Of a stretch of 64,000 bases of DNA, positions 17,773 through 26,903 are shown piece by piece; within the stretch, counting starts at the first letter, position 1, and each line of letters begins with the position of its first letter. The notes under the pieces were generated by a model. The model was not told where the DNA came from. It saw nothing but the letters and a program-made list of their open reading frames with translations, and ran no database searches. Source of the stretch: Bradyrhizobium sp. 200 (GTDB lineage: Bacteria > Pseudomonadota > Alphaproteobacteria > Rhizobiales > Xanthobacteraceae); assembly GCF_023100945.1 (NCBI RefSeq), contig NZ_CP064689.1:4136001-4200000 (forward strand), in the 5' to 3' direction. The translations under genes were made by a program, and so were the position numbers.

Positions 17773-18666
17773 TTACAGGAGAAACGAGAGAGCCGCCTCG
17801 CACCGATCTTGGATCTTTAGGGTCAGCAGATCGTCTGCGCGTGTCCGGCCGAGATTGACGGCCGCGATCGGAATGCCGCGCCTTGCTGCCGCCTGAGCGA
17901 ACCGGAACCCCGAATAGACCATAAGGGACGAACCCACGACCAGCATCGCGTCGGCCTGCTCCAGAGCCTCCATGGCCAGGGAGACCTGATCCCGCGGAAC
18001 GCTTTCGCCGAAGAACACGACGTCCGACTTCAGCACGCCGCCGCAGGACGGGCAATGCGGCACGGCGAAGCCCGAGAAGTCCAGGTGGTCGAGCTCGGCG
18101 TCGCCATCCGGCAAAACGGCGGCATCCAGGTCGGCCCAGCTTGCGTTGAGACGGACCAGATCTTCCTGGAAGTCGGCGCGGCGTAGGGCAGCCGAACAGG
18201 CCATGCAGCGCACCAGATCGAGCCGGCCGTGAAGGTCGATCACCACCCTGCTCCCGGCGGCTTGATGCAGCCTATCGACGTTCTGGGTGAGGAGCATTCG
18301 GCTCCGTCCGTTGGCCTCGAGCCGAGCCAAGGCGTGGTGCGCGTCGTTAGGAAGGGCTTGTCCGAACCGACGCCAGCCGATCATGCTGCGCGCCCAATAG
18401 CGGGATCGGATGGCGTCGTCCGCGACGAACGCCTGAAAGCGCACCGGCTGCATTCGCTTCCAGCTGCCATCGGCGTCCCGATAGTCGGGTATCCCGGAGT
18501 TCGTGCTGCAGCCGGCACCCGTAAGGACAAACAGTCTTTCGTGGCTCTCGACGAATGCTTTGAGGTCTCGGTTTGCCATTTCCAACGATATGTAGTCCGT
18601 CCCTGCCCGCGTTTCCATGGCACCGGCGCTCGCCGCTGATGTCGGAAATCGCCGGAACGGGACCAT
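17773..18666 (-). CDS. Sir2-family NAD-dependent protein deacylase
   Basis: A 297-residue sirtuin that removes acyl groups from lysines using NAD. The sequence shows GAGCSTNSGIPDYRD (NAD site), TQNVDRLH, the catalytic His in DLHGRL, two zinc-binding Cys pairs (CMAC and CPSC) and VGSSLMVYSG. These features mark a true deacylase, unlike the NADase-type SIR2 domain at 34.8-37.3 kb. Later in-frame ATGs at 18618 and 18579 (MANRDLKAF) are alternative starts, since the first 30 residues are not typical of the family. It appears monocistronic. Confidence 0.88.
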   Translation of the reverse strand: MVPFRRFPTSAASAGAMETRAGTDYISLEMANRDLKAFVESHERLFVLTGAGCSTNSGIPDYRDADGSWKRMQPVRFQAFVADDAIRSRYWARSMIGWRRFGQALPNDAHHALARLEANGRSRMLLTQNVDRLHQAAGSRVVIDLHGRLDLVRCMACSAALRRADFQEDLVRLNASWADLDAAVLPDGDAELDHLDFSGFAVPHCPSCGGVLKSDVVFFGESVPRDQVSLAMEALEQADAMLVVGSSLMVYSGFRFAQAAARRGIPIAAVNLGRTRADDLLTLKIQDRCEAALSFLL

Positions 18667-18685
18667 CTCGGCGCGGACGTCGCAG

Positions 18686-18874
18686 CTACGCCAGCAATTC
18701 GTATCGCGATTTGGTGCCTGCGTCGTAGATGCGGATCTGAAGCATCGGGAAGCGACGCTTCAGCTCGAGAGCACCGCGCATCGCGCCTTCGCCGGTGCTG
18801 AATTCGGTCTTGAGAAGCCCGTCGATCTCAATGGCGAAACCGCTTTGCGGGAGTTGGATCGATCGGCCAGGCAT
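18686..18874 (-). CDS. Small hypothetical protein
   Basis: A 62-residue protein (MPGRSIQLPQSGFAIEIDGL at the start). The pattern of an acidic strand (FAIEIDGLLKTEFSTGEGA) followed by a helix (RGALELKRRFP) and a strand (MLQIRIYDA) looks like a compact alpha/beta domain, and from memory similar small proteins are frequent in Bradyrhizobium. The frame extends 20 codons upstream without a better start. It lies 19 bases before the Sir2 gene stop side on the same strand. No function can be given. Confidence 0.5.
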   Translation of the reverse strand: MPGRSIQLPQSGFAIEIDGLLKTEFSTGEGAMRGALELKRRFPMLQIRIYDAGTKSRYELLA

Positions 18875-19410
18875 CGGGCATCCGTTGTTGTGAGCAGTGA
18901 ATCCTGAGTACGGTGAGTCCATTGCGGCGGACAAGGCGGGTCGTGCGATTCAGACGGGACAAGTCCGACGCATTTGCACATCATCGACGGCCTCGAAAAC
19001 GCCTTCGCATCTACGGGCAATGGCCGTCCATCGCAGAGCACCCGTCCGAGCACGTTCAAAACGGCCTCACCTTAGAGCCGATAAGCCGCCAGCGGCGAGC
19101 CCTTTCAGGCCGAAGGAGAGCTACGGTTTGTCATTGCGGTAGCGTCGCGCGCTCCCGAATAGTCAATCGATCGTCAGCAAGGGTCAACCGTGCACGGGGC
19201 CACCAGACCAGCCTTGCGTGTTCTCGCGGAAACATCCTCGTCGACGCTGATCGCAGGCCCAGCGGCCGCGTCCGCCCCCTCCACTCTCCCTCGCGACGCC
19301 GGCGGGAACACACTTCAGCTCACCTGACGCGCTTCATATGATCCGATAGGAAGTGCCGGCACTGGCACCGTGATTCTAGTCGCACCCGCAGCGTAGTGGT
19401 GTGGTGTCGC
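18875..19410. other. Intergenic stretch, nothing recognised
   Basis: About 535 bases between the small hypothetical gene and the transglycosylase remnant. Open frames here lack domain features or good starts. I see no repeat or RNA gene. Confidence 0.4.
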
Positions 19411-19942
19411 ATGCCAGCGCACAAGAGGCTGACCATCCCCGTGTCCTTGTCGCACCCCCCCCAAGCCCAGCATTCGTAAGAAACGCGTCCGGCAAAGCTG
19501 GAACACCTTTCTTCGTCCCGTTTGCCGCTGGCGAGGCGCCCGGTGGGCGCGATGGACACTGGCCACTGTACCGGCGGCGGTTCGGATCGCTTTCGTCGTA
19601 GCGACGATCCTCGCGGTAGTCTCGCTGGCAAACGCCGTCTATCAGGTGGTCCGCAAGCCGACCGAGCTGCTCTTTTTCGTCGGCGGCGCGCTCGACAAGG
19701 TGCCGAGTGAAACTTGGCAGCAGTATGGGCCGCTCTTCCGCAAGTATTCCACCGACACCATTACGCCCGAGCTGCTCGCTGCGCTGGCGCAGATCGAGAG
19801 CACGGGCAAGCCGCCGGCGCCTCTTGGGCCGAAGATGGTTCGCGGGAACCGCGAGCAGTTTGCCGGTGAACCCGACCGCCCCCATGCCATGGTTTTCCTA
19901 TCTAAAACCTTGAAAAAACTGGGGGATACGGTGGCGACCTGA
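19411..19942 (+). pseudogene. Broken transglycosylase SLT-type gene
   Basis: The reading frame begins MPAHKRLTIPVSLSHPP and stops after 22 codons. Removing one C from the run of eight C at about 19455-19462 joins it to a long open frame (IRKKRVRQSW, then VPAAVRIAFVVATILAVVSL as a membrane segment, then ETWQQYGPLFRKYSTDTITP and ELLAALAQIESTG). The last part is the N-terminal signature I remember for a Bradyrhizobium membrane-anchored transglycosylase. After about 19803 the sequence diverges and ends within 45 codons, so the catalytic SLT domain is missing. The gene is therefore both frameshifted and truncated, which fits a recombination edge of the accessory island. Confidence 0.6.
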
Positions 19943-20137
19943 GGTTCAGCGGATGCTTTTCTCGGTGATCCGTGCTATGTTTCGATCGGTCAGACCAGCA
20001 TCGCCAATCAACATCTGACAGCTCACCAGAATCGCTCTGATTGAATTGAGCCCTCACATCTTTGGGCACACGTGAGGGTCGCTCTATAGGTTGCATTCAA
20101 TGTGTAAGTGCGTGTTATCGAACCGAGGAGCGCTGTG

Positions 20138-21583
20138 ATGGCCGAAGCGCAGCGCAAGCTGGACTGGGCAAAGCTGCTCAACGGCAATCGGCGTAAGCCA
20201 CCATCGGCACCGAGCCCACAGAAGGGCAAGGAGCAGAGGATCCCGCTTGAAAGGGATTACGACCGCCTGCTCTTTTCCACGCCGGTTCGGCGCCTTGCCG
20301 ATAAGACCCAGGTCTTTCCGCTGGAGCGCAACGACAGCGTCAGGACTCGCTTGACGCACAGCCATGAGGTCGCGAACCTTGCGCGGAGCATCGGTACCAC
20401 CCTCTTCTACAATCACGGGGAAGAGCTTGGCTTGGCGGCTATTCCAGATGCCGCTCGCTCGGTTCCGTCGCTGCTTGGCGCCGTCGGCCTCGCCCACGAC
20501 CTCGGGAACCCTCCCTTCGGTCACCAGGGCGAAGATGCCATGCAGTCCTGGATCACCCGCCACTCCGTACCCAAGGCAGAGGATCAGAACTCGTTCGACA
20601 TTTTCGCCGGCGCCGGCCTCACGGCTGCCCAGCAGCGGGATTTCGAAAAGTTCGAGGGCAATGCGCAAGCGCTCCGGCTCCTGACCCGGCTCCAGATCAT
20701 CAACGACGGCTACGGTCTCAACATGAGCTATGCGGCCCTCGCGGCCCTCATGAAATACCCCGTGCCCTCCGACAAGATCGACAAATCCATCCAATCGCGG
20801 AAGAAGTTCAACTTCTTCCAGTCGGAGGCCAAAATCGTCGACGAGGTATGGCGGAACACCGGCCTTGAGGAGGGCGTGCGCCATCCCCTGACCCTTGTGA
20901 TGGAAGCCTGCGACGACATCGCGTATTCGGTTTTGGACTTGGAAGATGCGGCCAAGAAGGGCCTGATCTCGTTTCACGACTTGATCGCCTCCTTGAGCCA
21001 CGATGCTAACGATGACCCGCAAATACTTGATATTTTTGAACAATCGCGCAAGCGTGAAACTGAATACCGCCAGTCTCAATTGTCCGGCGCCGAGCTCTCC
21101 GACATCTCGATGCAAATGCTGCGGGTCCAGGCCATCGGCCTGATGGTCAATGCCGTGACTGACGCTTTCGTCGCGAATCGGGATACGATCATGGCCGGGG
21201 AATTCCACGGCGAGCTCTTGGCAGGATCGCGCTCCGAGGCCCTTTGGAAAGCCCTGAAAGGTTTCGCGCGAAAGCACGTCTATTCCCATCGCAGCGTGAT
21301 CGAGGTCGAGTTGGAGGGGCACCGCACCATTCATGCGTTGATGGACGCGTTTTGGCAGGCGATCGAGAACCGGGGTGCCGAAGATTTCGTGAACCCCCGT
21401 GGCACGAAGCCCTATGATGCCTATGTCTATTCGCGCATCTCGGAAAACTACCGGCGCGCTGCGCAGATGTCGGAAATGCCGATGCGTTATCGAGAACTTC
21501 AGCTGATGACTGACATGATCTCCGGCATGACCGATTCGTTCGCTGTCGACCTTTGTCGCAAGCTGGTTTCGTTGAGGGGATGA
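20138..21583 (+). CDS. dGTPase-like dNTP triphosphohydrolase (HD domain)
   Basis: A 481-residue HD-superfamily enzyme of the dGTPase type, which cuts dNTPs to the nucleoside and triphosphate. Motifs are RDYDRLLFSTPVRRLADKTQ, RTRLTHSHEV (first His), GLAHDLGNPPFGHQGE (HD pair) and MEACDDIAYSVLDLED. The ATG at 20138 follows GAGGAG by seven bases; a GTG at 20108 is less likely. It overlaps the nucleotidyltransferase gene by four bases and begins a four-gene operon. dGTPase-type proteins are known phage-defence factors that drain dNTP pools; a defence role here is inferred from that and from the neighbours. Confidence 0.9.
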   Translation: MAEAQRKLDWAKLLNGNRRKPPSAPSPQKGKEQRIPLERDYDRLLFSTPVRRLADKTQVFPLERNDSVRTRLTHSHEVANLARSIGTTLFYNHGEELGLAAIPDAARSVPSLLGAVGLAHDLGNPPFGHQGEDAMQSWITRHSVPKAEDQNSFDIFAGAGLTAAQQRDFEKFEGNAQALRLLTRLQIINDGYGLNMSYAALAALMKYPVPSDKIDKSIQSRKKFNFFQSEAKIVDEVWRNTGLEEGVRHPLTLVMEACDDIAYSVLDLEDAAKKGLISFHDLIASLSHDANDDPQILDIFEQSRKRETEYRQSQLSGAELSDISMQMLRVQAIGLMVNAVTDAFVANRDTIMAGEFHGELLAGSRSEALWKALKGFARKHVYSHRSVIEVELEGHRTIHALMDAFWQAIENRGAEDFVNPRGTKPYDAYVYSRISENYRRAAQMSEMPMRYRELQLMTDMISGMTDSFAVDLCRKLVSLRG

Positions 21584-22344
21584 CGATGCAGGCACTCGCC
21601 CGCGGCGAACGAGAACTCGGACAAAGGATAGATACTTTCCTCAAGTCCGACGCTCGAGGCCTCGAGGCCCATGAGTTGATTCAACGGCTCAGTACGGTCG
21701 GCAAGGTTGGCATCTTCGGTGGCATGGTGCGGGACATCGCCAGATCCGGCAGCGACGCGTTCGCCTCGGATATTGATTTGGTGGTCGACGGCGATGCCTC
21801 GGGGCTGGCCAGTGCATTTGCCGGCTGCCGGGCTGAGCGCAATCGATTCGGGGGGTACCGCCTGAGCGGTCGTCACGTGAAGTTCGACGTTTGGGCCCTT
21901 CATGACACTTGGGCCATCAAGGAAGGATTGGTCGGGGCATCGGGCTTGCCAGACCTGACGAAGACCACTTTCTTCGACTGGGATGCCGCGGTGTATATCC
22001 CAGCCGAGAGTGTGCTGCATTGCAGCGTGGATTACTTCGACCGTATCCACAGCGGCGTGGTGACCATCAATCTCGAGGAAAACCCCAACCCGCTCGGCGC
22101 CATCGCGAGGACGCTGCGGCTCCTTGTCGACTGGGAAGTCGGGTTGTCGCGACGCCTGGCCGACTTCCTCTGGCAGCAAATCAAAGCCCACGACGTGAAC
22201 TCGTTGGTCCATGCCCAGAAATACACCTTGGGACACGTGCCGGTGAAGGGGCAGAGCATTCCCGCGCTGCATCGGAAATTGAGTGCACGCGATTTCTTCG
22301 AACCCGAGTTCAGATACCAGCGAAGCCGGCGTCCTTGGACCTGA
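21580..22344 (+). CDS. Nucleotidyltransferase, poly(A) polymerase/CCA-enzyme head-like
   Basis: A 254-residue protein with the class II polymerase-beta-type motif FGGMVRDIA followed by SDIDLVVDG, the GG...DxD metal-binding site of CCA-adding enzymes and poly(A) polymerases. A third strand motif is seen in HVKFDVWAL. It lacks the usual C-terminal tRNA-binding body, so it is not the housekeeping CCA enzyme. The ATG overlaps the dNTPase stop (ATGA). It might add nucleotides to RNA, protein or a small molecule; the substrate is unknown. Its strict coupling with a dNTPase suggests a shared nucleotide-based function. Confidence 0.75.
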   Translation: MTMQALARGERELGQRIDTFLKSDARGLEAHELIQRLSTVGKVGIFGGMVRDIARSGSDAFASDIDLVVDGDASGLASAFAGCRAERNRFGGYRLSGRHVKFDVWALHDTWAIKEGLVGASGLPDLTKTTFFDWDAAVYIPAESVLHCSVDYFDRIHSGVVTINLEENPNPLGAIARTLRLLVDWEVGLSRRLADFLWQQIKAHDVNSLVHAQKYTLGHVPVKGQSIPALHRKLSARDFFEPEFRYQRSRRPWT

Positions 22345-22481
22345 CAGCGCACGTCTGCGCTGCATTTGTGAACAATACCTATTATCGACCAATGCCTTGT
22401 TGACCCGATCTACTTCCCCCTGAATAGATCGCATCGGGCGGTCGGGTTGCTGCTGCCCCCACCGTCAACCGGAGCGTCAAC

Positions 22482-25400
22482 GTGGTGTACCGACTGGGAA
22501 AGCGAGCCATTTCGCAGTACATCCGGACGGATTGCCAACGACGCCTACGTCTCGATCTCTACAGCACCGCAGCCGATCGCACAGCGGCCGGAGCACCCGA
22601 ACGGGATGCAGCTCGTCCGGGCTTCGCGCTGATCACCCAAGCCGGCCGAAATCACGAGCGGCAGAGGTTCGCCGAGCTGTCCGAGGTGCTTCCGCACCTG
22701 GTGGTTCACGGGCAGCCCACCGCCTTCACGGAGGGTGAAGAGCGCGCCTTCGGTACGATCCTGCTTCGCGACCATCTCCCTACGGCGATCGCCAACCAAT
22801 TGCTGATAGAGGCGGAATACCAGGTCACGCCCACATTCGTGGCCGCGCATGGTCTTACCGATCTGGCCGACGGGAGCGCGTTCAACGGTGCCAACCACCT
22901 CCAGTTCTCGGCGGTCCGTCCGGACATCATTCACGTCGTACCTCCAAGCGGCGGACGGCGACGCGCCATCTCGATCGATGGCACGATCACGCCGGTCGTT
23001 GACGACAGGTTCGGACTGAAAGTGATCGATGTGAAGATTTCAGGCGAGGCATCGCCTGCCCATTTCTCGGAGCTCGCCTATTACGGGATGACGTTGGCAG
23101 GCTGGCTGGACGCGAACGGTCTTAGCGATCGCTTCTTTGTCCTCGCGGAAGCCGCAATCTGGCCAGGCCGTCACGACGCGTCCAGTATCGAAGTCCAGTT
23201 GCGCCTGGACGTGAAGGACCACGTAACCGACCGGCATCAGGCGAAATACTTGGCTGCGCTGGCCGCTGACCTGGAAACGATGCCGCCGGAGGTCGTTCTT
23301 GGGCGCGTCGCCAGGTTCTTGCGGCACGACCTTCGCAATATCCTGAGCGAACCGGATTGGCGGAACCTGCCATGGCATGTCGACCACCGTTGCTCCGGTT
23401 GCGATTACCTCGGCTACAAATGGTCGACCGAGGAGGATGCCGCCGCGGCTATCCCGACCCCGCCAGCACGGGCCGCGCAGGCACAGTCGGCCTACTGTTG
23501 GACCATGGCGAAGGACCTGGACCATCCCAGCCGCGTGGCCGGCCTGACCGAGGGGGCGCGCGGCAAGCTTCTCGAAGGCGGGATCGCGAACGTTCAAAGC
23601 CTTTCAGCAGCGTCGGCGGGCAACATCGTCTTCGAATCGCATCAAACCCTCCGCGCAAAGCGAACAGTGCTGGTCGCTCGCGGCCTGACCCTGGTGAACG
23701 CCCTCCCCGCAGCCATACCGGATCGGGCCGGCACATCGGCCGTCTTGCCGAGCTTCTCCGACATCCGCGTCAACATTTCCGCGGACTTTGACGTCGGATC
23801 CGGCCTGACCTTCGCATTCGGATACAACATCTCTTACGGCGTGCCGAACGCACCACGCACCGCAAACGCCGGGTATGGCAGAGCATTCACCAATCGCGAC
23901 CGCGCCTTGCTGGTGCTGGAGCGTTCCGTAGACGCGGAGGGAGAGATCCTGCGTCAGTGGCTCGAATTCATGGTGCAGGATATCGCCCGCGCACGGGCCG
24001 ATACTCTCGCGGGCTATCGGTTGTTCGATCCCAACAAGCGGGACGTCACGATTCAGTTCTATATCTGGGATCGACTGGTCTTCAATCACCTCTGCCGTAT
24101 CATGGGCAGGCATCTCCATATCGTGCAGGCTCCCGTTCGTATCGGAGGCACCGACGTCAGCCCGATGTCCTGGCTGTTTCCGGCGGAAACCGTACTCGAG
24201 GACGCTAGATACACCAGCGTTTCTTCCCCTCTGACGATCGTCTCTGAGATCGTGAACAGCCTCGTCGCGGCGCCGGTCCCCCACCACTACGGTCTGGTTA
24301 GCCTGGCCAACGATCTCGACGCCGACCGCCGCGTCCGCACCGACGGATCGACCTGGGCATTCAACGTCAACAAGTTCTACCTCGACCCCCTCTCAGACCA
24401 GATTCCGTCAGAGCGCGGCAGTGAGATCTGGCAAAGGAAGTCGCCGTTCAGATCGCAGGACTTTCAGTGGCATCAGGAGCAAACGAGGCGCGTCGTACGC
24501 GACAAGCTGCGGGCGCTGTCTTGGATCGTCGACGGCCTCAGTCGCCGCCTGCGCGACACGCTCAGCGCAGAAGCGCCAACGGTCGGCGAGATCTTTAGGC
24601 CTGAACAACCGCTGACCGGCGTCGGCTTCGATGGTCAGATGCTGTATCAGCACACACGACTGATGCAGGCCGCACAGAAGCTTGAGAATGACCTGCTGCT
24701 GGCGATGCCTGCCCATGAGCGTGAAGCCCGCTTCATGAGCGCCCGGGTCGATAGAACGTTGATCGGAGACGAGCGCGCCGCATGCCTTCGGCAGTATGGG
24801 CTTGGCAACCTGATCGCCAATCCCTCGGTCTATGCCTTCGAACTCCGGGATGCATCGCGCGAGGTGCGCATCAAGGATGGTGATTTTCTCCTCTCGTTCG
24901 CGCCCGAGGACCTGCTGGCGCAGGTTCAGCACGAAACCGCGGCCGGGTTCAAAACGCAGTTTCCAGCTCTGCAACAGACGCTTCCGATCCAGGGGAGCGA
25001 CTACCAGGATTCCGCGCGAGCGTCGCTGCGAATTTCGGTCAGGAAGATCGACAGGGCGAACCGCCGCTTGATCATCGAGGCGTCCACTCTCCTTCAGACG
25101 GCAATTCGGTTGGGCATCGCGAACCTCGATTTCAACCCGCGTCAGGGACGCTTCGGTGTGGTCGATCCGGTCGTCCTTGATTTCTTTTCGCGCAGGCTAA
25201 GAGATGCGCTATCCGGCCGCACCGGCCAGTGGGGCTCGCCTGGGATCAGAAATCCGCCGCTGGCGCTCAGCCGTCCCTTGTTTCAAGCGAGGATCGCCAA
25301 TGTCGGCCGGCTGAATCCCAGAGCCTCGGCGAGCGTCCCGGCCGAAACCTTCATTTGGAACGCCGACGTGGCGGCGAGCACGGCAACGGGCCTTTCCGCC

Positions 25401-26903
25401 GCCGATGTGGTCGCCATCGCCCGCACGATAGCTCCGGACATCACGCCGAAGCAAAGCGAAGCGATCGAACGCTCCGTTCAACGCCAATTGGCTATCTGGT
25501 GGGGACCCCCAGGGACCGGCAAGAGCGCTACAGCGCAGGCATACCTCGCCTCCTCCCTGAAACATGCGGCAGACACCGGCGCCGGCCTACGTATCGCAGT
25601 CACCGGTTTCACGTGGGTCGCCATCGATCACGTCGCCAAAAGGCTCCCGGCACTGCTTGCCCGGCTGGGTATCGCCGATCGGGTACGCCTAGTGCGCCTC
25701 GCGTCGGGTGCGGGATCCCTCGAGTCGGTCGCGCCCGAGCTTCAACAGTTTGTCCTACCTATGAATGATCGCGGGGCGCCGGATCGTCAGGATCTCGAAG
25801 CCGCTGTCTCTGCGCGGGACTCGCTCGTCTTGGTCGCAAGCACGGTCGAGCAGATCGCGAAGCTCGGCGGGTCGGTAATCGCTCCCCTGTTCGACCTCGT
25901 GCTGATCGACGAAGCATCGCAGGTCGACGTCGCCCACGCCATCGTCGCTTTTACCAAGCTCGCGCCCGGCGCGCGGCTGACGGTGGTTGGCGACGAGCTG
26001 CAGATGGCTCCAATTCATCCTATCGAGCCGCCCGTCGGCGCCGAGTACCTCGTCGGTTCGATATTCGATTTCTACCGCCATTATCGTCGACGCGGCCAGG
26101 CCGACCCCGGAATTGACCGGATCATGCTGGATCGTAGTTTCCGTTCAAACTCGGAGATCGTCGACTTCGTCAGGCTCGCCGGCTACCAGGATCTGCACGC
26201 CAGCGACAAAAGCAAGGACCTGCGGTTCGCGACGGCAATTCCCATGACGCCGAATGCGCCGGCGTCATGGCCGGCCGGCCTGATCTGGTCGCCGGCCTAT
26301 CCGCAGATCCTCGACCCCGGCAAACCACTGACGGCGGTCATCCATAACGACCGATTTAGTAGCCAACGCAACCAGGAAGAGGCTGACCTCGTTTCCAGCC
26401 TGGTCCTAGCATTGTTCGAGAGCCGATTGATGGACATCGACGCCGCGAACGCGGCACCTTTGTCTCCCGTCGACTTCTTCCGTAAGGGTGTCGGCATCGT
26501 GACGCCCCATCGGGCACAGCAGGCCGCCGTCTTCGAGAGGCTGGCCGCAGAGCTCGCGGGTCGTGTCGACGCCAACGAAATCTTCGCCGCCGTCGACACG
26601 GTGGAGCGTTTTCAGGGACAAGAAAAGACCGTGATGATCGCCAGCTTCGGTCTGGGCGACAAGGATCAGATTGCCGCGGAAGAGACTTTCCTGTTCCAGC
26701 TCAATCGCTTCAACGTGACGGCATCGCGAGCCAAGGCCAAGTTCATCGCCATCATGAGCCGCAGGTTGTTGGATCACCTCCCGACGGACAAGGTAGCTCT
26801 CCACCAGTCCCGTCTCATCAAGCATTTTGCCGATGGCTTCTTGCAGAGATCCGTTCCAATATCGCTGCCGGGTCTGGGCGAGTGCGAGTTGCGTACGCGA
26901 TGA
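22482..26903 (+). CDS. Large SF1 (UPF1/DNA2-like) helicase with N-terminal RecB-like nuclease
   Basis: A 1473-residue protein. The N-terminus (GKRAISQYIRTDCQRRLRLDLY) matches the start of TM0106-like RecB-family nucleases. VIDVKISGE near residue 180 supplies the Asp...Glu-x-Lys-like core, and CSGCDYLGY near 304 is a Cys cluster that could hold an Fe-S centre. The C-terminal third is a superfamily 1B helicase: WWGPPGTGKSATA (Walker A, about 1005), LVLIDEASQVD (Walker B), VVGDELQMAPI, LDRSFRSN, VERFQGQEK and FNVTASRAK. It probably unwinds and cuts DNA or RNA. The start is GTG with GGAG five bases before. It overlaps the methyltransferase gene by four bases. Confidence 0.88.
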   Translation: MVYRLGKRAISQYIRTDCQRRLRLDLYSTAADRTAAGAPERDAARPGFALITQAGRNHERQRFAELSEVLPHLVVHGQPTAFTEGEERAFGTILLRDHLPTAIANQLLIEAEYQVTPTFVAAHGLTDLADGSAFNGANHLQFSAVRPDIIHVVPPSGGRRRAISIDGTITPVVDDRFGLKVIDVKISGEASPAHFSELAYYGMTLAGWLDANGLSDRFFVLAEAAIWPGRHDASSIEVQLRLDVKDHVTDRHQAKYLAALAADLETMPPEVVLGRVARFLRHDLRNILSEPDWRNLPWHVDHRCSGCDYLGYKWSTEEDAAAAIPTPPARAAQAQSAYCWTMAKDLDHPSRVAGLTEGARGKLLEGGIANVQSLSAASAGNIVFESHQTLRAKRTVLVARGLTLVNALPAAIPDRAGTSAVLPSFSDIRVNISADFDVGSGLTFAFGYNISYGVPNAPRTANAGYGRAFTNRDRALLVLERSVDAEGEILRQWLEFMVQDIARARADTLAGYRLFDPNKRDVTIQFYIWDRLVFNHLCRIMGRHLHIVQAPVRIGGTDVSPMSWLFPAETVLEDARYTSVSSPLTIVSEIVNSLVAAPVPHHYGLVSLANDLDADRRVRTDGSTWAFNVNKFYLDPLSDQIPSERGSEIWQRKSPFRSQDFQWHQEQTRRVVRDKLRALSWIVDGLSRRLRDTLSAEAPTVGEIFRPEQPLTGVGFDGQMLYQHTRLMQAAQKLENDLLLAMPAHEREARFMSARVDRTLIGDERAACLRQYGLGNLIANPSVYAFELRDASREVRIKDGDFLLSFAPEDLLAQVQHETAAGFKTQFPALQQTLPIQGSDYQDSARASLRISVRKIDRANRRLIIEASTLLQTAIRLGIANLDFNPRQGRFGVVDPVVLDFFSRRLRDALSGRTGQWGSPGIRNPPLALSRPLFQARIANVGRLNPRASASVPAETFIWNADVAASTATGLSAADVVAIARTIAPDITPKQSEAIERSVQRQLAIWWGPPGTGKSATAQAYLASSLKHAADTGAGLRIAVTGFTWVAIDHVAKRLPALLARLGIADRVRLVRLASGAGSLESVAPELQQFVLPMNDRGAPDRQDLEAAVSARDSLVLVASTVEQIAKLGGSVIAPLFDLVLIDEASQVDVAHAIVAFTKLAPGARLTVVGDELQMAPIHPIEPPVGAEYLVGSIFDFYRHYRRRGQADPGIDRIMLDRSFRSNSEIVDFVRLAGYQDLHASDKSKDLRFATAIPMTPNAPASWPAGLIWSPAYPQILDPGKPLTAVIHNDRFSSQRNQEEADLVSSLVLALFESRLMDIDAANAAPLSPVDFFRKGVGIVTPHRAQQAAVFERLAAELAGRVDANEIFAAVDTVERFQGQEKTVMIASFGLGDKDQIAAEETFLFQLNRFNVTASRAKAKFIAIMSRRLLDHLPTDKVALHQSRLIKHFADGFLQRSVPISLPGLGECELRTR

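Noticed and set aside
20084..21595. A 503-codon minus-strand frame opposite the dNTPase
   Set aside because: It mirrors the dNTPase gene with no family motifs, so it is a shadow.
21580..22344. Nucleotidyltransferase as the housekeeping CCA-adding enzyme
   Set aside because: It has the head motif but lacks the tRNA-binding body and is embedded in a defence-like operon.
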